This document shows, piece by piece, positions 17,168-24,599 of a stretch of 36,530 bases of DNA. The stretch's first letter is position 1. Each line of letters opens with the position of its first letter. The notes under the pieces were generated by a model. That model was not told the origin of the DNA and made no database searches. It worked only from the letters and a program-made list of their open reading frames with translations. Source of the stretch: an uncultured Mucilaginibacter sp. (GTDB lineage: Bacteria > Bacteroidota > Bacteroidia > Sphingobacteriales > Sphingobacteriaceae); the NCBI RefSeq assembly GCF_903893715.1, contig NZ_CAITNG010000097.1, positions 1-36,530 on the forward strand, written 5' to 3'. Position numbers and translations under genes: made by a program.

Positions 17168-17623
17168 CTACGCCTTTTTTTCCAGTTCTTCCAATATCTT
17201 GATGATCATGGTATTTTGATACTCCAGATGCGTTAAGATGGTTTCTGTCTCCAGTTCGGCTTGCGCATTTATCTTAAAATCTATTTCCGCGCGCAAATCG
17301 GCATGGCGCGACTGTACGTTCTGCCCGATCATAATCAAAGGCAGCAAAAACAGCTGTATCATGTTTGAAATAAACAGCCACAACACAAAAGCCGGATATG
17401 GGTCGAACCGTAAATCTTTTGGAGCAGCCATGTTCCAACCCAGCCAAACTGCAGTCCAAACAAAAATAATCAGGAAGAATCCCATGCTCCCCACATGGTT
17501 GGTTATCCATACAGCCACTTTATCTAAAAACGATGGCTTAGGGTTGTTCCTCAATCCGTGGTTTAAAATTTCATTCCTCTTCTTTTTAAACTCTTCAATA
17601 GTAATAGGTACTTTGGCTTCCAT
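17168..17623 (-). CDS. DUF1003 membrane protein
   Basis: 151 residues with two membrane spans (about 46-63 and 76-99) and hydrophilic ends. It carries the DUF1003 pattern: D-K-V-A-V-W-I-T-N-H-V-G-S-M-G-F-F before span 1, D-P-Y-P-A-F-V-L-W-L-F-I-S before span 2, then N-V-Q-S-R-H-A-D-L-R-A-E-I-D-F. The C-terminal 50 residues are probably a coiled helix. Function of the family is unknown. It ends 2 bases from the convergent argH stop, leaving no room for a separate terminator. Confidence 0.88.
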   Translation of the reverse strand: MEAKVPITIEEFKKKRNEILNHGLRNNPKPSFLDKVAVWITNHVGSMGFFLIIFVWTAVWLGWNMAAPKDLRFDPYPAFVLWLFISNMIQLFLLPLIMIGQNVQSRHADLRAEIDFKINAQAELETETILTHLEYQNTMIIKILEELEKKA

Positions 17624-17703
17624 ATCAAAATAATTAAGGCTTTGTTTTCCTATAAAAATAGCAATTTTGGTTTTAAACTATTTTTTATTTGTTTTTTAAG
17701 ATA

Positions 17704-17737
17704 TTGCCCCAAACAATTTTGAGGATGGTTACTTTTG
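17704..17737 (+). promoter_or_regulatory. Promoter of ywbE-DUF1345 (TTG-N23-TACTTTTG)
   Basis: TACTTTTG at 17730-17737 is an exact TAnnTTTG match, with TTG at 17704-17706 giving a 23-base spacer, within the range described for Bacteroidota promoters. Transcription would start a few bases before the ATG at 17756, which argues against a TTG start at 17735 inside the promoter. Confidence 0.45.
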
Positions 17738-17755
17738 GGTATTGATACAAAACCT

Positions 17756-17956
17756 ATGAACGGACAAAACCGAAGCGATATATACCCCGGCCTTGAAGTC
17801 GACATCATACTGAAGCAAGACCAGCGCAGCGGCAAACGTACCCGTGGCGTGGTGAAAGACCTGCTTACCAGTTCATCGTTCCATTCGCGTGGTATAAAAG
17901 TGCGCCTGGAAGACGGGCAAGTTGGACGGGTTATCGAAATTATTGAAGAAGACTAA
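17756..17956 (+). CDS. ywbE: YwbE family protein
   Basis: 66 residues from the ATG at 17756, beginning M-N-G-Q-N-R as in Bacillus YwbE. The whole short protein fits the family (DUF2196/PF09962): G-L-E-V-D-I-I-L-K-Q-D-Q-R-S-G-K, T-R-G-V-V-K-D-L-L-T-S-S-S and the end R-L-E-D-G-Q-V-G-R-V. The family is small, conserved and uncharacterised; a beta-rich nucleic-acid-binding-like fold is sometimes suggested, but no function should be assumed. It lies 3 bases before the DUF1345 gene, forming a two-gene operon with its own promoter. Confidence 0.92.
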   Translation: MNGQNRSDIYPGLEVDIILKQDQRSGKRTRGVVKDLLTSSSFHSRGIKVRLEDGQVGRVIEIIEED

Positions 17957-17959
17957 ACT

Positions 17960-18643
17960 ATGGCAAAAAACCTTATTATACGCCTTGATGCGCAGCATCG
18001 CCTTTATATCGCTTTGGCAGTTACAGCCATTGTATTTGTACTCACTTATGGCAAATTCTCCATCCCGGCGCTTATTATGCTAAACTGGGGCAGCTGTGCC
18101 ATGACCATCATTATTTTAAACTGGGTGGTGATTTTAACCGCCCATCCGCGCGAAATGCGCAAGATTGCCAGTTTGAGGGATTCCAGCAGGTTCAGTATTT
18201 TGGTTTTTGTAGTAGCGGCATCATGCGTTAGCTTATTCTCTATCATCTTCCTGCTCAAATCCATCAGTAACGATCCGCATCATACCCAGGCCACCCATCA
18301 TATTTTGATGTCAATCGGCTCGGTTATCGTATCGTGGTGGATGCTGCATACCGTTTTTACTATGAGCTACGCCCATATGTTTTATACCTATACGCCGCAG
18401 ACTGATGATGCCCCCGACGCCGTTGTTGGCGGCCTGCGTTTCCCCGATCAGGAATTGAACCCAGATTACGTAGATTTTGTCTATTTCTCCTTCGTTATCG
18501 GGATGACGTTCCAGGTTTCCGACGTCGAGATTACATCACGAACCATACGACGCATCGCATTAATACACGCCCTCATTTCGTTCGCGTTCAATACGGCCAT
18601 CGTGGCATTGAGCATCAACGTGGTGTCCGGTTTACTCGCTTAA
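17960..18643 (+). CDS. DUF1345 membrane protein
   Basis: 227 residues with about five to six membrane spans (near 13-33, 37-58, 76-99, 115-135, 175-190 and 200-224). The diagnostic DUF1345 signature is present in the C-terminal half: G-L-R-F-P-D-Q-E, then P-D-Y-V-D-F-V-Y-F-S-F-V-I-G-M-T-F-Q-V-S-D-V. The function is not known. Cotranscribed with ywbE (3-base gap). Its last 4 bases overlap the end of the convergent DUF72 gene. Confidence 0.9.
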   Translation: MAKNLIIRLDAQHRLYIALAVTAIVFVLTYGKFSIPALIMLNWGSCAMTIIILNWVVILTAHPREMRKIASLRDSSRFSILVFVVAASCVSLFSIIFLLKSISNDPHHTQATHHILMSIGSVIVSWWMLHTVFTMSYAHMFYTYTPQTDDAPDAVVGGLRFPDQELNPDYVDFVYFSFVIGMTFQVSDVEITSRTIRRIALIHALISFAFNTAIVALSINVVSGLLA

Positions 18644-19554
18644 AACAACACAGCATTCTTATTAATAAACTTCGGCCGCATCAAATCAATGCCAAGGTGC
18701 TTGTTCAATTGCTCTATCACATAATCGCATTGCACCGGCGAATGTGTTTCATCATGCTGGTGCATAAAAAACCATAGCGATTGTAAGCCTTGCCCCTGCC
18801 ATTGTTTAATGCGTTGCACCCATTCGTCAATACGAGTCCTGTCCGTTGGGTGCAGGCCGTTGCCAACAAAACGGATAAAAGCATGCGGCGTAGGCAGCTC
18901 CATGTGCACGCAATCGCGGCGACCGGTAGCATCGGTTATCACAGCGCCAATGTTTAGCGATTTTAGCATATCAAACAATTCCGTCCTTACAGTTGGCACC
19001 GCGAACCAATCCTTATGCCTCACCTCTACAAAAACCGGCACATCGCGCGGCAGGTCTTTTAAGTAAAGCTCCAAATCGGGCAAGCTTTTTGGGGTATAGT
19101 TATCACCTAACTGTAAAAACAAGGGGCCAAGCAATTCGCCAAAGGCCATAATACCTTCGTAAAACTGGGTGGTTACTTCCCGCGCGTTTTTCAACCGCTT
19201 AATATGGCTGATGTTTTGCGGAAACTTCGGGCAAAACCTAAAGTTCGGGTTCTTTTCGGCCTTTATCTTCCATTTTTCAATGGCCGCCGGCCCGTAAACC
19301 TGGTAAAAGGTAGCATTCAGTTCAATGCTGTCAAAGTGCTTTATATACTCATCCAAAAAATTAGCATCCTTTGTCTTTTCGGGATATATCTGCCCCAGCC
19401 ATTCTTTTCGCCCCCATTTGGCGCAGCCCACATGCACTTCCAGAGCCTTTTTAGGTGTCGCTGCTTTCAGCGTGTCAATAGTCAATTGCGGGTCGGGTGG
19501 CAATGTAAAATCCACCAGGGGCAATTGTTCTTCGGTAACTTTTCCAAATTCCAT
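18640..19554 (-). CDS. DUF72 (YecE-like) TIM-barrel protein
   Basis: 304 residues matching DUF72, a TIM-barrel family: G-C-A-K-W-G-R-K-E-W near residue 43, F-D-S-I-E-L-N-A-T-F-Y near 74, the R-F-C-P-K-F-P-Q-N-I-S-H block, P-V-F-V-E-V-R-H-K-D-W-F near 175, and R-F-V-G-N-G-L-H-P near 230. No enzymatic activity has been firmly assigned to the family. The gene begins 1 base after the transporter stop, so the two are cotranscribed; whether they act together is unknown. Confidence 0.9.
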   Translation of the reverse strand: MEFGKVTEEQLPLVDFTLPPDPQLTIDTLKAATPKKALEVHVGCAKWGRKEWLGQIYPEKTKDANFLDEYIKHFDSIELNATFYQVYGPAAIEKWKIKAEKNPNFRFCPKFPQNISHIKRLKNAREVTTQFYEGIMAFGELLGPLFLQLGDNYTPKSLPDLELYLKDLPRDVPVFVEVRHKDWFAVPTVRTELFDMLKSLNIGAVITDATGRRDCVHMELPTPHAFIRFVGNGLHPTDRTRIDEWVQRIKQWQGQGLQSLWFFMHQHDETHSPVQCDYVIEQLNKHLGIDLMRPKFINKNAVLF

Positions 19555-19555
19555 A

Positions 19556-20860
19556 TCAGTCTTTCTCCATTTTTGAGTATTTGCGCGTATCGTTCATCAA
19601 AGCATACACCACCAGCGATAATAAGATACAACCGGTAACATACCAGTAAAACCAATCGGCATGACCCTGTTCTTTCAACCATAATGCAAGGTACTCGGCG
19701 CTGCCGCCAAATATCGAAACAGCAATGGCATAAGGCAAACCCACACCCAAGGCCCTAACATTTACCGGGAACAGTTCAGCCTTTACAACGGCATTGATAG
19801 AAGTATACAAACTGGTAATCAGCAAGGCCAGCATCACCAGGCCAAAAGCGGCCCACAGGTCGTGCGTATGGCCTAATGTGGTCATGTTCGGTATGGTACT
19901 TGCCGCGCCCAACACACCAAAGGCAATGAGCAAAGGCTTGCGGCCCACCTTATCCGATAACAGCCCGAACACGGGTTGCAACAACATAAACAGAAACAGT
20001 GTTAATGCCGATATGAGCGTAGCGTCGTTCTTACTAAAGCCCGATGTATTCACCAAAAATTTTTGGATATAGGTGCTAAACGTATAAAAAGCAACCGTAC
20101 CGCCAATCGTCAGCCCGATTACCACCAAAACGGCTTTTGGATGCTCCAGCAAGGCACTCAACGTACCACGCTTAGAATCCGCTACCTTTTCTTTATTGAA
20201 CGACTCTGTCTCGGCCAAGCTACGGCGCAAATACATAGCCGATATAGCCAACACGCCACCTATGGCAAAAGGGATGCGCCATCCCCAGCTATGCAGTTCT
20301 TTATCAGTCAAAAAGAAATGCTGCAATAATACCAACACGCCTATAGCTATCAGTTGCCCCATAATCAGGGTAACATATTGAAAGCTCGAGTAAAAGCCTC
20401 TGTGTTTGCTGCTTGCCATTTCGCTCAGGTACGTGGCGCTGGTGCCATACTCCCCTCCCACGCTTAGGCCTTGTATCATCCTTGCCAATACCAAAACAAT
20501 GGGCGCCGCCACACCAATACTGGCGTATCCCGGCACAATGGCTATCATCAGCGAACCCGCGCTCATCAGCAATACAGAAAGGGTCAATGCTGCTTTGCGG
20601 CCCTTTTTATCGGCATAAGTGCCCATCAGCCAGCCACCAATAGGGCGCATCAAAAAGCCTACCGCAAATATGCCGGCGGTGTTGAGCAGCTGCGCGGTTT
20701 GGCTACCTTTCGGGAAGAAAACAGCGGCAAAATATAATGAGAAAGCAGAGTATACATACCAATCGTACCACTCCACCAAATTACCTATTGAACCTCCGAT
20801 AATCGATTTGATACGGCGAGCCATAGCCCCGGTGCCTTGGTTAGTATCTATTGTTTGCAT
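19556..20860 (-). CDS. MFS transporter of the metabolite:H+ symporter family, alpha-ketoglutarate-permease-like
   Basis: 434 residues, 12 predicted spans, inner membrane. The N-terminal half is very close in pattern to E. coli KgtP: G-N-L-V-E-W-Y-D-W-Y-V-Y, F-F-P-K-G-S-Q-T-A-Q-L-L, G-F-L-M-R-P-I-G-G-W-L-M-G with the A-D-K-K-G-R-K loop, and G-L-S-V-G-G-E-Y-G-T-S-A-T-Y. The 2-3 loop motif is repeated as S-D-K-V-G-R-K-P between spans 8 and 9. Likely proton-coupled uptake of a dicarboxylate such as 2-oxoglutarate; the close ProP/ShiA relatives mean the substrate is inferred. It forms a two-gene unit with the DUF72 gene. Confidence 0.88.
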   Translation of the reverse strand: MQTIDTNQGTGAMARRIKSIIGGSIGNLVEWYDWYVYSAFSLYFAAVFFPKGSQTAQLLNTAGIFAVGFLMRPIGGWLMGTYADKKGRKAALTLSVLLMSAGSLMIAIVPGYASIGVAAPIVLVLARMIQGLSVGGEYGTSATYLSEMASSKHRGFYSSFQYVTLIMGQLIAIGVLVLLQHFFLTDKELHSWGWRIPFAIGGVLAISAMYLRRSLAETESFNKEKVADSKRGTLSALLEHPKAVLVVIGLTIGGTVAFYTFSTYIQKFLVNTSGFSKNDATLISALTLFLFMLLQPVFGLLSDKVGRKPLLIAFGVLGAASTIPNMTTLGHTHDLWAAFGLVMLALLITSLYTSINAVVKAELFPVNVRALGVGLPYAIAVSIFGGSAEYLALWLKEQGHADWFYWYVTGCILLSLVVYALMNDTRKYSKMEKD

Positions 20861-20946
20861 GTTTTATAAGCCATCCGAAAATAAGCTTATTATTTGGCAA
20901 AGCCTAAAAGCAGGGGTATTTTTTATGGCGGCTATTGTTTGCCCAA

Positions 20947-21354
20947 TCAGAAATAGCTCTTGGCAAATGTTTTCAAGATAGTGAGTGCCGGATGCGAGCC
21001 ATATTTAAACAAGCTGACACTTGCCCCCTCTATAAAAGCATCGAACTGTGCAAAATCGACATGCGACAGTGTATTAAAACCCATCGACCATTTAGGGAAA
21101 TTACGCTTATCTATGGTTCCCTGGGCTATTTCGATAATACCTTTATGCCGTGGGTCCTCAAATATTTTTTCGTAAGTTTTTTCCAGATCCTGCTTTTCGC
21201 CTTCCAATAATTGCACAAAGCTCCCTTCACAATAAAGGAGCATACCGGTTAAGTTATTTTTTTTGTTGTTGTTTTGGCTCTGCATTAATAACCCTTTAAG
21301 TTCTTCGTCTGTAAAGGGCCTAACAGCTGTGCTCATGTAAACTACGTATTCCAT
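20947..21354 (-). CDS. BLUF-domain blue-light sensor, single domain (downstream copy)
   Basis: 135 residues from the ATG at 21354 (a TTG three bases earlier is less likely). It is a stand-alone BLUF domain that binds FAD and senses blue light. Residues of the photocycle are all present: Tyr6 (Y-M-S-T-A), Asn30, Gln48 (F-V-Q-L-L-E-G), Trp89 and Met91 (W-S-M-G-F), plus the D-P-R-H segment. A ~40-residue C-terminal tail forms the usual two capping helices. There is no effector domain, so output must go through a partner protein. Its ATG overlaps the TGA of the other BLUF gene by one base (TGATG), indicating translational coupling. Confidence 0.92.
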   Translation of the reverse strand: MEYVVYMSTAVRPFTDEELKGLLMQSQNNNKKNNLTGMLLYCEGSFVQLLEGEKQDLEKTYEKIFEDPRHKGIIEIAQGTIDKRNFPKWSMGFNTLSHVDFAQFDAFIEGASVSLFKYGSHPALTILKTFAKSYF

Positions 21355-21776
21355 CAATATTGTAAATTATACTCTGCGAATGACCGCAAAAGCTTCACCG
21401 CAGGGTGGTCCGGGTTATAACTTTCTAAAAAATCGTATCTCAATGGGTCAACAAAGCCCGATATTTTTGTAATGAAGTCGTTGTAGGATGCTTTCACTCC
21501 CATCGACCAATCCGAAAACATACGGCTGGCCTCTTTCCCCGATTTCAGTTTGATGACGCCCTTTTGCCTGTCGTCATGCTGTATGCCTTCAAACAATTGC
21601 TCCAATTGTTCGGCTTCACCCTCCAGTGCCTGAAAAATAGTACCATTGCTATATAACATCATCCCGGTAATCCCTTTCATGTTATATTTTTTCCTGCTCT
21701 CTAAAAGTATCTGTCCAAGGTCGCTATTGTTCAAGGGTCTTGCAGCTGTGCTCACGTAAATCAGATAATTCATCAT
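21354..21776 (-). CDS. BLUF-domain blue-light sensor, single domain (upstream copy)
   Basis: 140 residues (ATG at 21776; a second ATG at 21773 is equally plausible). It is a paralogue of the next gene, with Tyr7, Gln49 (F-Q-A-L-E-G), Trp90 and Met92 (W-S-M-G-V) in place. The flavin-ring asparagine is shifted: the residue six before the conserved Thr-Gly is Tyr31, with Asn32 next to it, as if one loop residue had been lost. Binding may therefore differ from the partner. First gene of the two-gene unit; an AACCGAT dyad and a TAAATTTG -7-like sequence lie upstream. Confidence 0.9.
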   Translation of the reverse strand: MMNYLIYVSTAARPLNNSDLGQILLESRKKYNMKGITGMMLYSNGTIFQALEGEAEQLEQLFEGIQHDDRQKGVIKLKSGKEASRMFSDWSMGVKASYNDFITKISGFVDPLRYDFLESYNPDHPAVKLLRSFAEYNLQY

Positions 21777-21790
21777 TCAAACGTTTAGTT

Positions 21791-21810
21791 AACCGATTAT
21801 TATATCGGTT
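21791..21810. promoter_or_regulatory. Dyad AACCGAT-N6-ATCGGTT upstream of the BLUF pair
   Basis: Perfect 7-bp arms (21791-21797 and 21804-21810) around TATTAT, 14 bases upstream of the first BLUF ATG. It could be a protein-binding site or a leader hairpin near the ribosome site. No regulator is assigned. Confidence 0.4.
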
Positions 21811-21872
21811 ATTTATACGCCTGAGATAATGAAATAGTTATCCTTTTTATCTGATATTATAAGTGCCACAGC

Positions 21873-21880
21873 CAAATTTA
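21873..21880 (-). promoter_or_regulatory. Possible -7 element of the BLUF pair (TAAATTTG)
   Basis: On the minus strand the sequence reads TAAATTTG, an exact TAnnTTTG match, about 97 bases upstream of the first BLUF ATG and just beyond the stop of the crotonase-family gene. A clear -33 TTG was not found. Confidence 0.35.
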
Positions 21881-21903
21881 TCTTATAGATAAAAAGCTGA
21901 CCC

Positions 21904-22692
21904 TTAACTTTTTACACCTGTTTTTATATTCTTTATTGCATGCTGCGTCATGGGCATGAGTACCAGTTCGCCGTTAATTGCCGCGCGCTCGGCCAGCAGT
22001 TCATCCCAATCTTCGGTACCGGCCCATAAAGTCCGTTTATGTACCGCTAACACATCAGGATTCCAGCCGGCTATTTTCATAGCCATGGCCCCAACGGCTT
22101 TGTCCATATCTTTTCTACGCTCATATACTTCAGCGTATAAGCCCTTGTCTTTGGCCCAAAGCGCCGAGTAGTAATCGGTAGCGTTGAGCGATAGCCTCGA
22201 AAACGCGTTCAACCCTATTTTACGGATAACTGCCGGGCCTACAACCAACGGACCGATGCCTATGCTGAGTTCGCTCTGTTTAATTTCGGCATTTTGGGTG
22301 GCAAAACAATAATCGCATGCCGCGGCTATGCCTACCCCACCGCCTATTACCTTACCATAAACCCGCCCGATGATGATTTTGGGCGATTTACGGCATTCGT
22401 TTATCACATTGGCAAAGCCCATAAAAAAGTCGCGGCCCTGCTCTTTGGTTTCTATTTGTAACAGCTCGTCAAAACTTGCCCCTGCGCAAAAAGCATGTTC
22501 ACCATCGCTTTTTAATACAATAACCCGGGTTTCACTGTTACTGCCTGCCACATTAATGGCTTCGGTCAGCTTATGCAACAAATCCAAAGGCAGCGAATTT
22601 TGGGCAGGATGATAGAAAGCGATAGTGGTGATACCAAAATGGTCGGTATCACTGCTCACATAAGCTTCTTTTGTTTTAAATAGATCAAGCAT
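21904..22692 (-). CDS. Enoyl-CoA hydratase/isomerase (crotonase) family protein
   Basis: 262 residues of crotonase fold. The first oxyanion-hole segment is H-A-F-C-A-G-A-S-F-D (67-75), the second G-K-V-I-G-G-G-V-G-I-A-A-A-C-D-Y (113-128). Of the two catalytic glutamates of classical hydratases, the one in the G-G-G-x-E segment is replaced by Gly, while the second position is kept as Glu141 (S-E-L-S-I-G-I-G-P). This pattern occurs in methylglutaconyl-CoA-hydratase-like and other branch members, so the reaction is not certain. It starts 1 base after the LUD gene stop. Confidence 0.85.
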   Translation of the reverse strand: MLDLFKTKEAYVSSDTDHFGITTIAFYHPAQNSLPLDLLHKLTEAINVAGSNSETRVIVLKSDGEHAFCAGASFDELLQIETKEQGRDFFMGFANVINECRKSPKIIIGRVYGKVIGGGVGIAAACDYCFATQNAEIKQSELSIGIGPLVVGPAVIRKIGLNAFSRLSLNATDYYSALWAKDKGLYAEVYERRKDMDKAVGAMAMKIAGWNPDVLAVHKRTLWAGTEDWDELLAERAAINGELVLMPMTQHAIKNIKTGVKS

Positions 22693-22693
22693 G

Positions 22694-23278
22694 TTATCCC
22701 AATAAAAAAATGGTCATACTACGCGGGCCATGCGCCCCTAATACCAACGATTGTTCAATGTCGGCGGTTTTGGATGGCCCTGCTATAAAAGTGCCGAAAC
22801 CATAAACACCGCTACCTATTTTTTGATAAGCTTCGTGCATGGTAGGCACAACGCTATCGGCATTTACTACTACCGCAAGGTGCTGACAGATAAACGGTAA
22901 CACCCGCTGGCCCATTACCTCATCAGTAACCCATACGGCACCGTTTTCGGCGACGGCAAAATGGGCTTTTATGATGGTCAATTCAATATCCTCTAAAGTA
23001 TGCGGGTCAATAGCTTCACCTTTATTGAGCTCGGCAATATCGCTCAACTCGCCCAAAGTACTAACCAAACGTTTATTGGTATCGAAGTGCTTATTAATGA
23101 GCGTTTTTATTTCAGCAAAATTGGCAACGTTAAACACCCGCCCGCCAATATTGGTTAATGTAGTGGTAAAGTTTTCGGCAGCATTTTCAAAATCACCTTT
23201 TAAAAAACTGATATCCGGGAGGGGCATGGTTGCGGGTTGGTTCATGGCTACAGCCGCCAAAATTTTCTCTCTGCTCAT
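22694..23278 (-). CDS. LUD domain protein (LutC/YkgG-like)
   Basis: 194 residues from the ATG at 23278 (a TTG one codon earlier is less likely). Strong LUD-domain pattern in the second half: A-E-N-G-A-V-W-V-T-D-E, Q-H-L-A-V-V-V, then G-F-G-T-F-I-A-G-P-S-K-T-A-D-I-E-Q-S-L-V-L and a final H-G-P-R-S. LutC works with LutA and LutB in iron-sulfur-dependent L-lactate oxidation, but neither partner is in this window; the neighbour is a crotonase-family gene joined by a 1-base gap. It may be a stand-alone homologue or the partners may be elsewhere. Confidence 0.88.
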   Translation of the reverse strand: MSREKILAAVAMNQPATMPLPDISFLKGDFENAAENFTTTLTNIGGRVFNVANFAEIKTLINKHFDTNKRLVSTLGELSDIAELNKGEAIDPHTLEDIELTIIKAHFAVAENGAVWVTDEVMGQRVLPFICQHLAVVVNADSVVPTMHEAYQKIGSGVYGFGTFIAGPSKTADIEQSLVLGAHGPRSMTIFLLG

Positions 23279-23330
23279 CAAATGTTATATAATTAATTAA
23301 AAAGTTAAAATTGCAAATAATTATTTACAA

Positions 23331-23525
23331 TATGCAAATGTGTATATGGGCAAATGTGCGAATTGAATACCTCTGACAAATGGGTATTTATGGGTGCTTT
23401 AAATCAAGGCCACGGCTGCCTCAAAACATTAAGACATAACATCGTCATTTCACACAATATAGCAAAAATAGTCCACATTTAAGCATTTGCGCATCTGCAA
23501 ATATGCCCATTTGCACATCAGCGTA
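23331..23525. repeat. Degenerate GCAAATGTGC-type inverted repeats between LUD gene and GH43 gene
   Basis: The left block 23331-23362 contains GCAAATGTGTATATGGGCAA-type units; the right block 23481-23525 contains the reverse-complement family (CATTTGCGCATCTGCAAATA, then GCCCATTTGCACATC). Units are 8-10-base variants of GCAAATGTGC. The right block overlaps the GH43 stop codon (23518-23520). About 115 unremarkable bases separate the blocks. It belongs to the same style of element as those at 10317 and 12574. Confidence 0.6.
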
Positions 23526-24444
23526 TCGCCTCAAACTCCTTTTCGGTAATCTTAAATATGGTACCGTGGCGTATGCCCGATGGTAGCTTTATTTGGTCGG
23601 ATACATCGGTCCAGTTTACCAGGTCGGTGGAGGTAACCGCGCCGTATTTGTGTTGGGTATATTTATCAAAATAAACGATCCATTTGTCGCCTATTTTTAA
23701 CGTGGTTGGCCCCTCTGCCCAGTAATCGCCGGTTATTTTGGGCGATGGTTCGCCATACGGACCGGTCAGGTTTTTGCTATACGCGATATGCAGGTTTTTT
23801 TGCGGGGGCAGCTTGGTTTCGTTTTTAAAGAACATAATGAACTGCTCGCCATCCTTCACAATGGTGGCATCAATGGTGCTAAAGCCGTGGTCGTACAGCA
23901 CTTTGCTTTCGCTGAATGTTTTAAAATCCTTGGTGGTTTGGTAGTAAATGCGGTGGTTGTTCTTTTTGCCTTCGGCCGAGGTATCCGCCTGGGGGAAGCG
24001 TCCCGGTATGGTAGTGGCCCAATAAATCATATACGTTTTGGTACCATCGTCATACGTGATCTCGGGTGCCCAGCAGTTTTGCGCGGTGGGTTCTTTTTCC
24101 ATCACCATCAGCTGCTGCTGCTCGCTCCAATTTACCAAATCCTTCGAAGTGGCGTAACCTATGCCCCTGTCGGTCCAGCTGTCCGTCCACACCATGTGGA
24201 ACAAACCATCCGCCCCACGAATGATACAAGGGTCACGCATCAGTTTATCCTTACTTACCATCGGCTTCAAAAACGAGCTGTCACCTTTCAGCGCTTTCCA
24301 CTGGTAACCATCTTCGCTATAGGCCAAATTCAAACCATCCTGCCCGTTATTTTTGAAATAGCAGAACATATATACATCTTTCCGCTGCGCGAAGGTTGTC
24401 ATCGCGGCAAGCAGGATGATAGCTGATAAAAAAAGCTTTTTCAT
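23518..24444 (-). CDS. Glycoside hydrolase family 43-like enzyme, secreted
   Basis: 308 residues with a signal peptide (1-19, T-T-F-A-Q). Five-bladed beta-propeller pattern of GH43: R-D-P at 70-72 (candidate base Asp71), W-A-P-E at 125-128, S-T-I-D-A-T with Asp192 as pKa modulator, and A-E-G-P-T with Glu244 as candidate acid. GH43 members remove arabinose, xylose or galactose from side chains; in this cluster arabinan or galactan side chains of rhamnogalacturonan I are the likely target. Last gene of the cluster. A 155-base gap with a REP-like hairpin separates it from GH105. Confidence 0.82.
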   Translation of the reverse strand: MKKLFLSAIILLAAMTTFAQRKDVYMFCYFKNNGQDGLNLAYSEDGYQWKALKGDSSFLKPMVSKDKLMRDPCIIRGADGLFHMVWTDSWTDRGIGYATSKDLVNWSEQQQLMVMEKEPTAQNCWAPEITYDDGTKTYMIYWATTIPGRFPQADTSAEGKKNNHRIYYQTTKDFKTFSESKVLYDHGFSTIDATIVKDGEQFIMFFKNETKLPPQKNLHIAYSKNLTGPYGEPSPKITGDYWAEGPTTLKIGDKWIVYFDKYTQHKYGAVTSTDLVNWTDVSDQIKLPSGIRHGTIFKITEKEFEAIR

Positions 24445-24463
24445 AATACAAACAATTAAAACA

Positions 24464-24563
24464 CGTCATTGCGAGGCACGAAGCAACCTCTTCGCGATAG
24501 GTCTCCGACAAGCATCATCGATTTGCATGTGCAGAGGTTGCTTCGCTACTGCTCGCAATGACG
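24464..24563. repeat. REP-like inverted repeat, GTCATTGCGAG...CTCGCAATGAC type
   Basis: The left arm (24464-24491) has CGTCATTGCGAG then CGAAGCAACCTCT; the right arm (24533-24563) has AGAGGTTGCTTCG then CTCGCAATGACG. The two matched blocks pair perfectly, with small unequal bulges (GCA versus 6 bases) between them and a 41-base centre. From memory, sequences of this kind recur in intergenic regions of many bacterial genomes. It lies between the GH105 and GH43 genes. Confidence 0.85.
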
Positions 24564-24599
24564 CGTTATTTTTTGAATTTTGACTTTTTAATTTTGACT

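Noticed and set aside
23788..24426. Rightward open frame (212 codons) opposite the GH43 gene
   Set aside because: Antisense to a gene with signal peptide and catalytic motifs; its composition (Val/His/Ile/Phe rich without motifs) is typical of a reverse-strand shadow.
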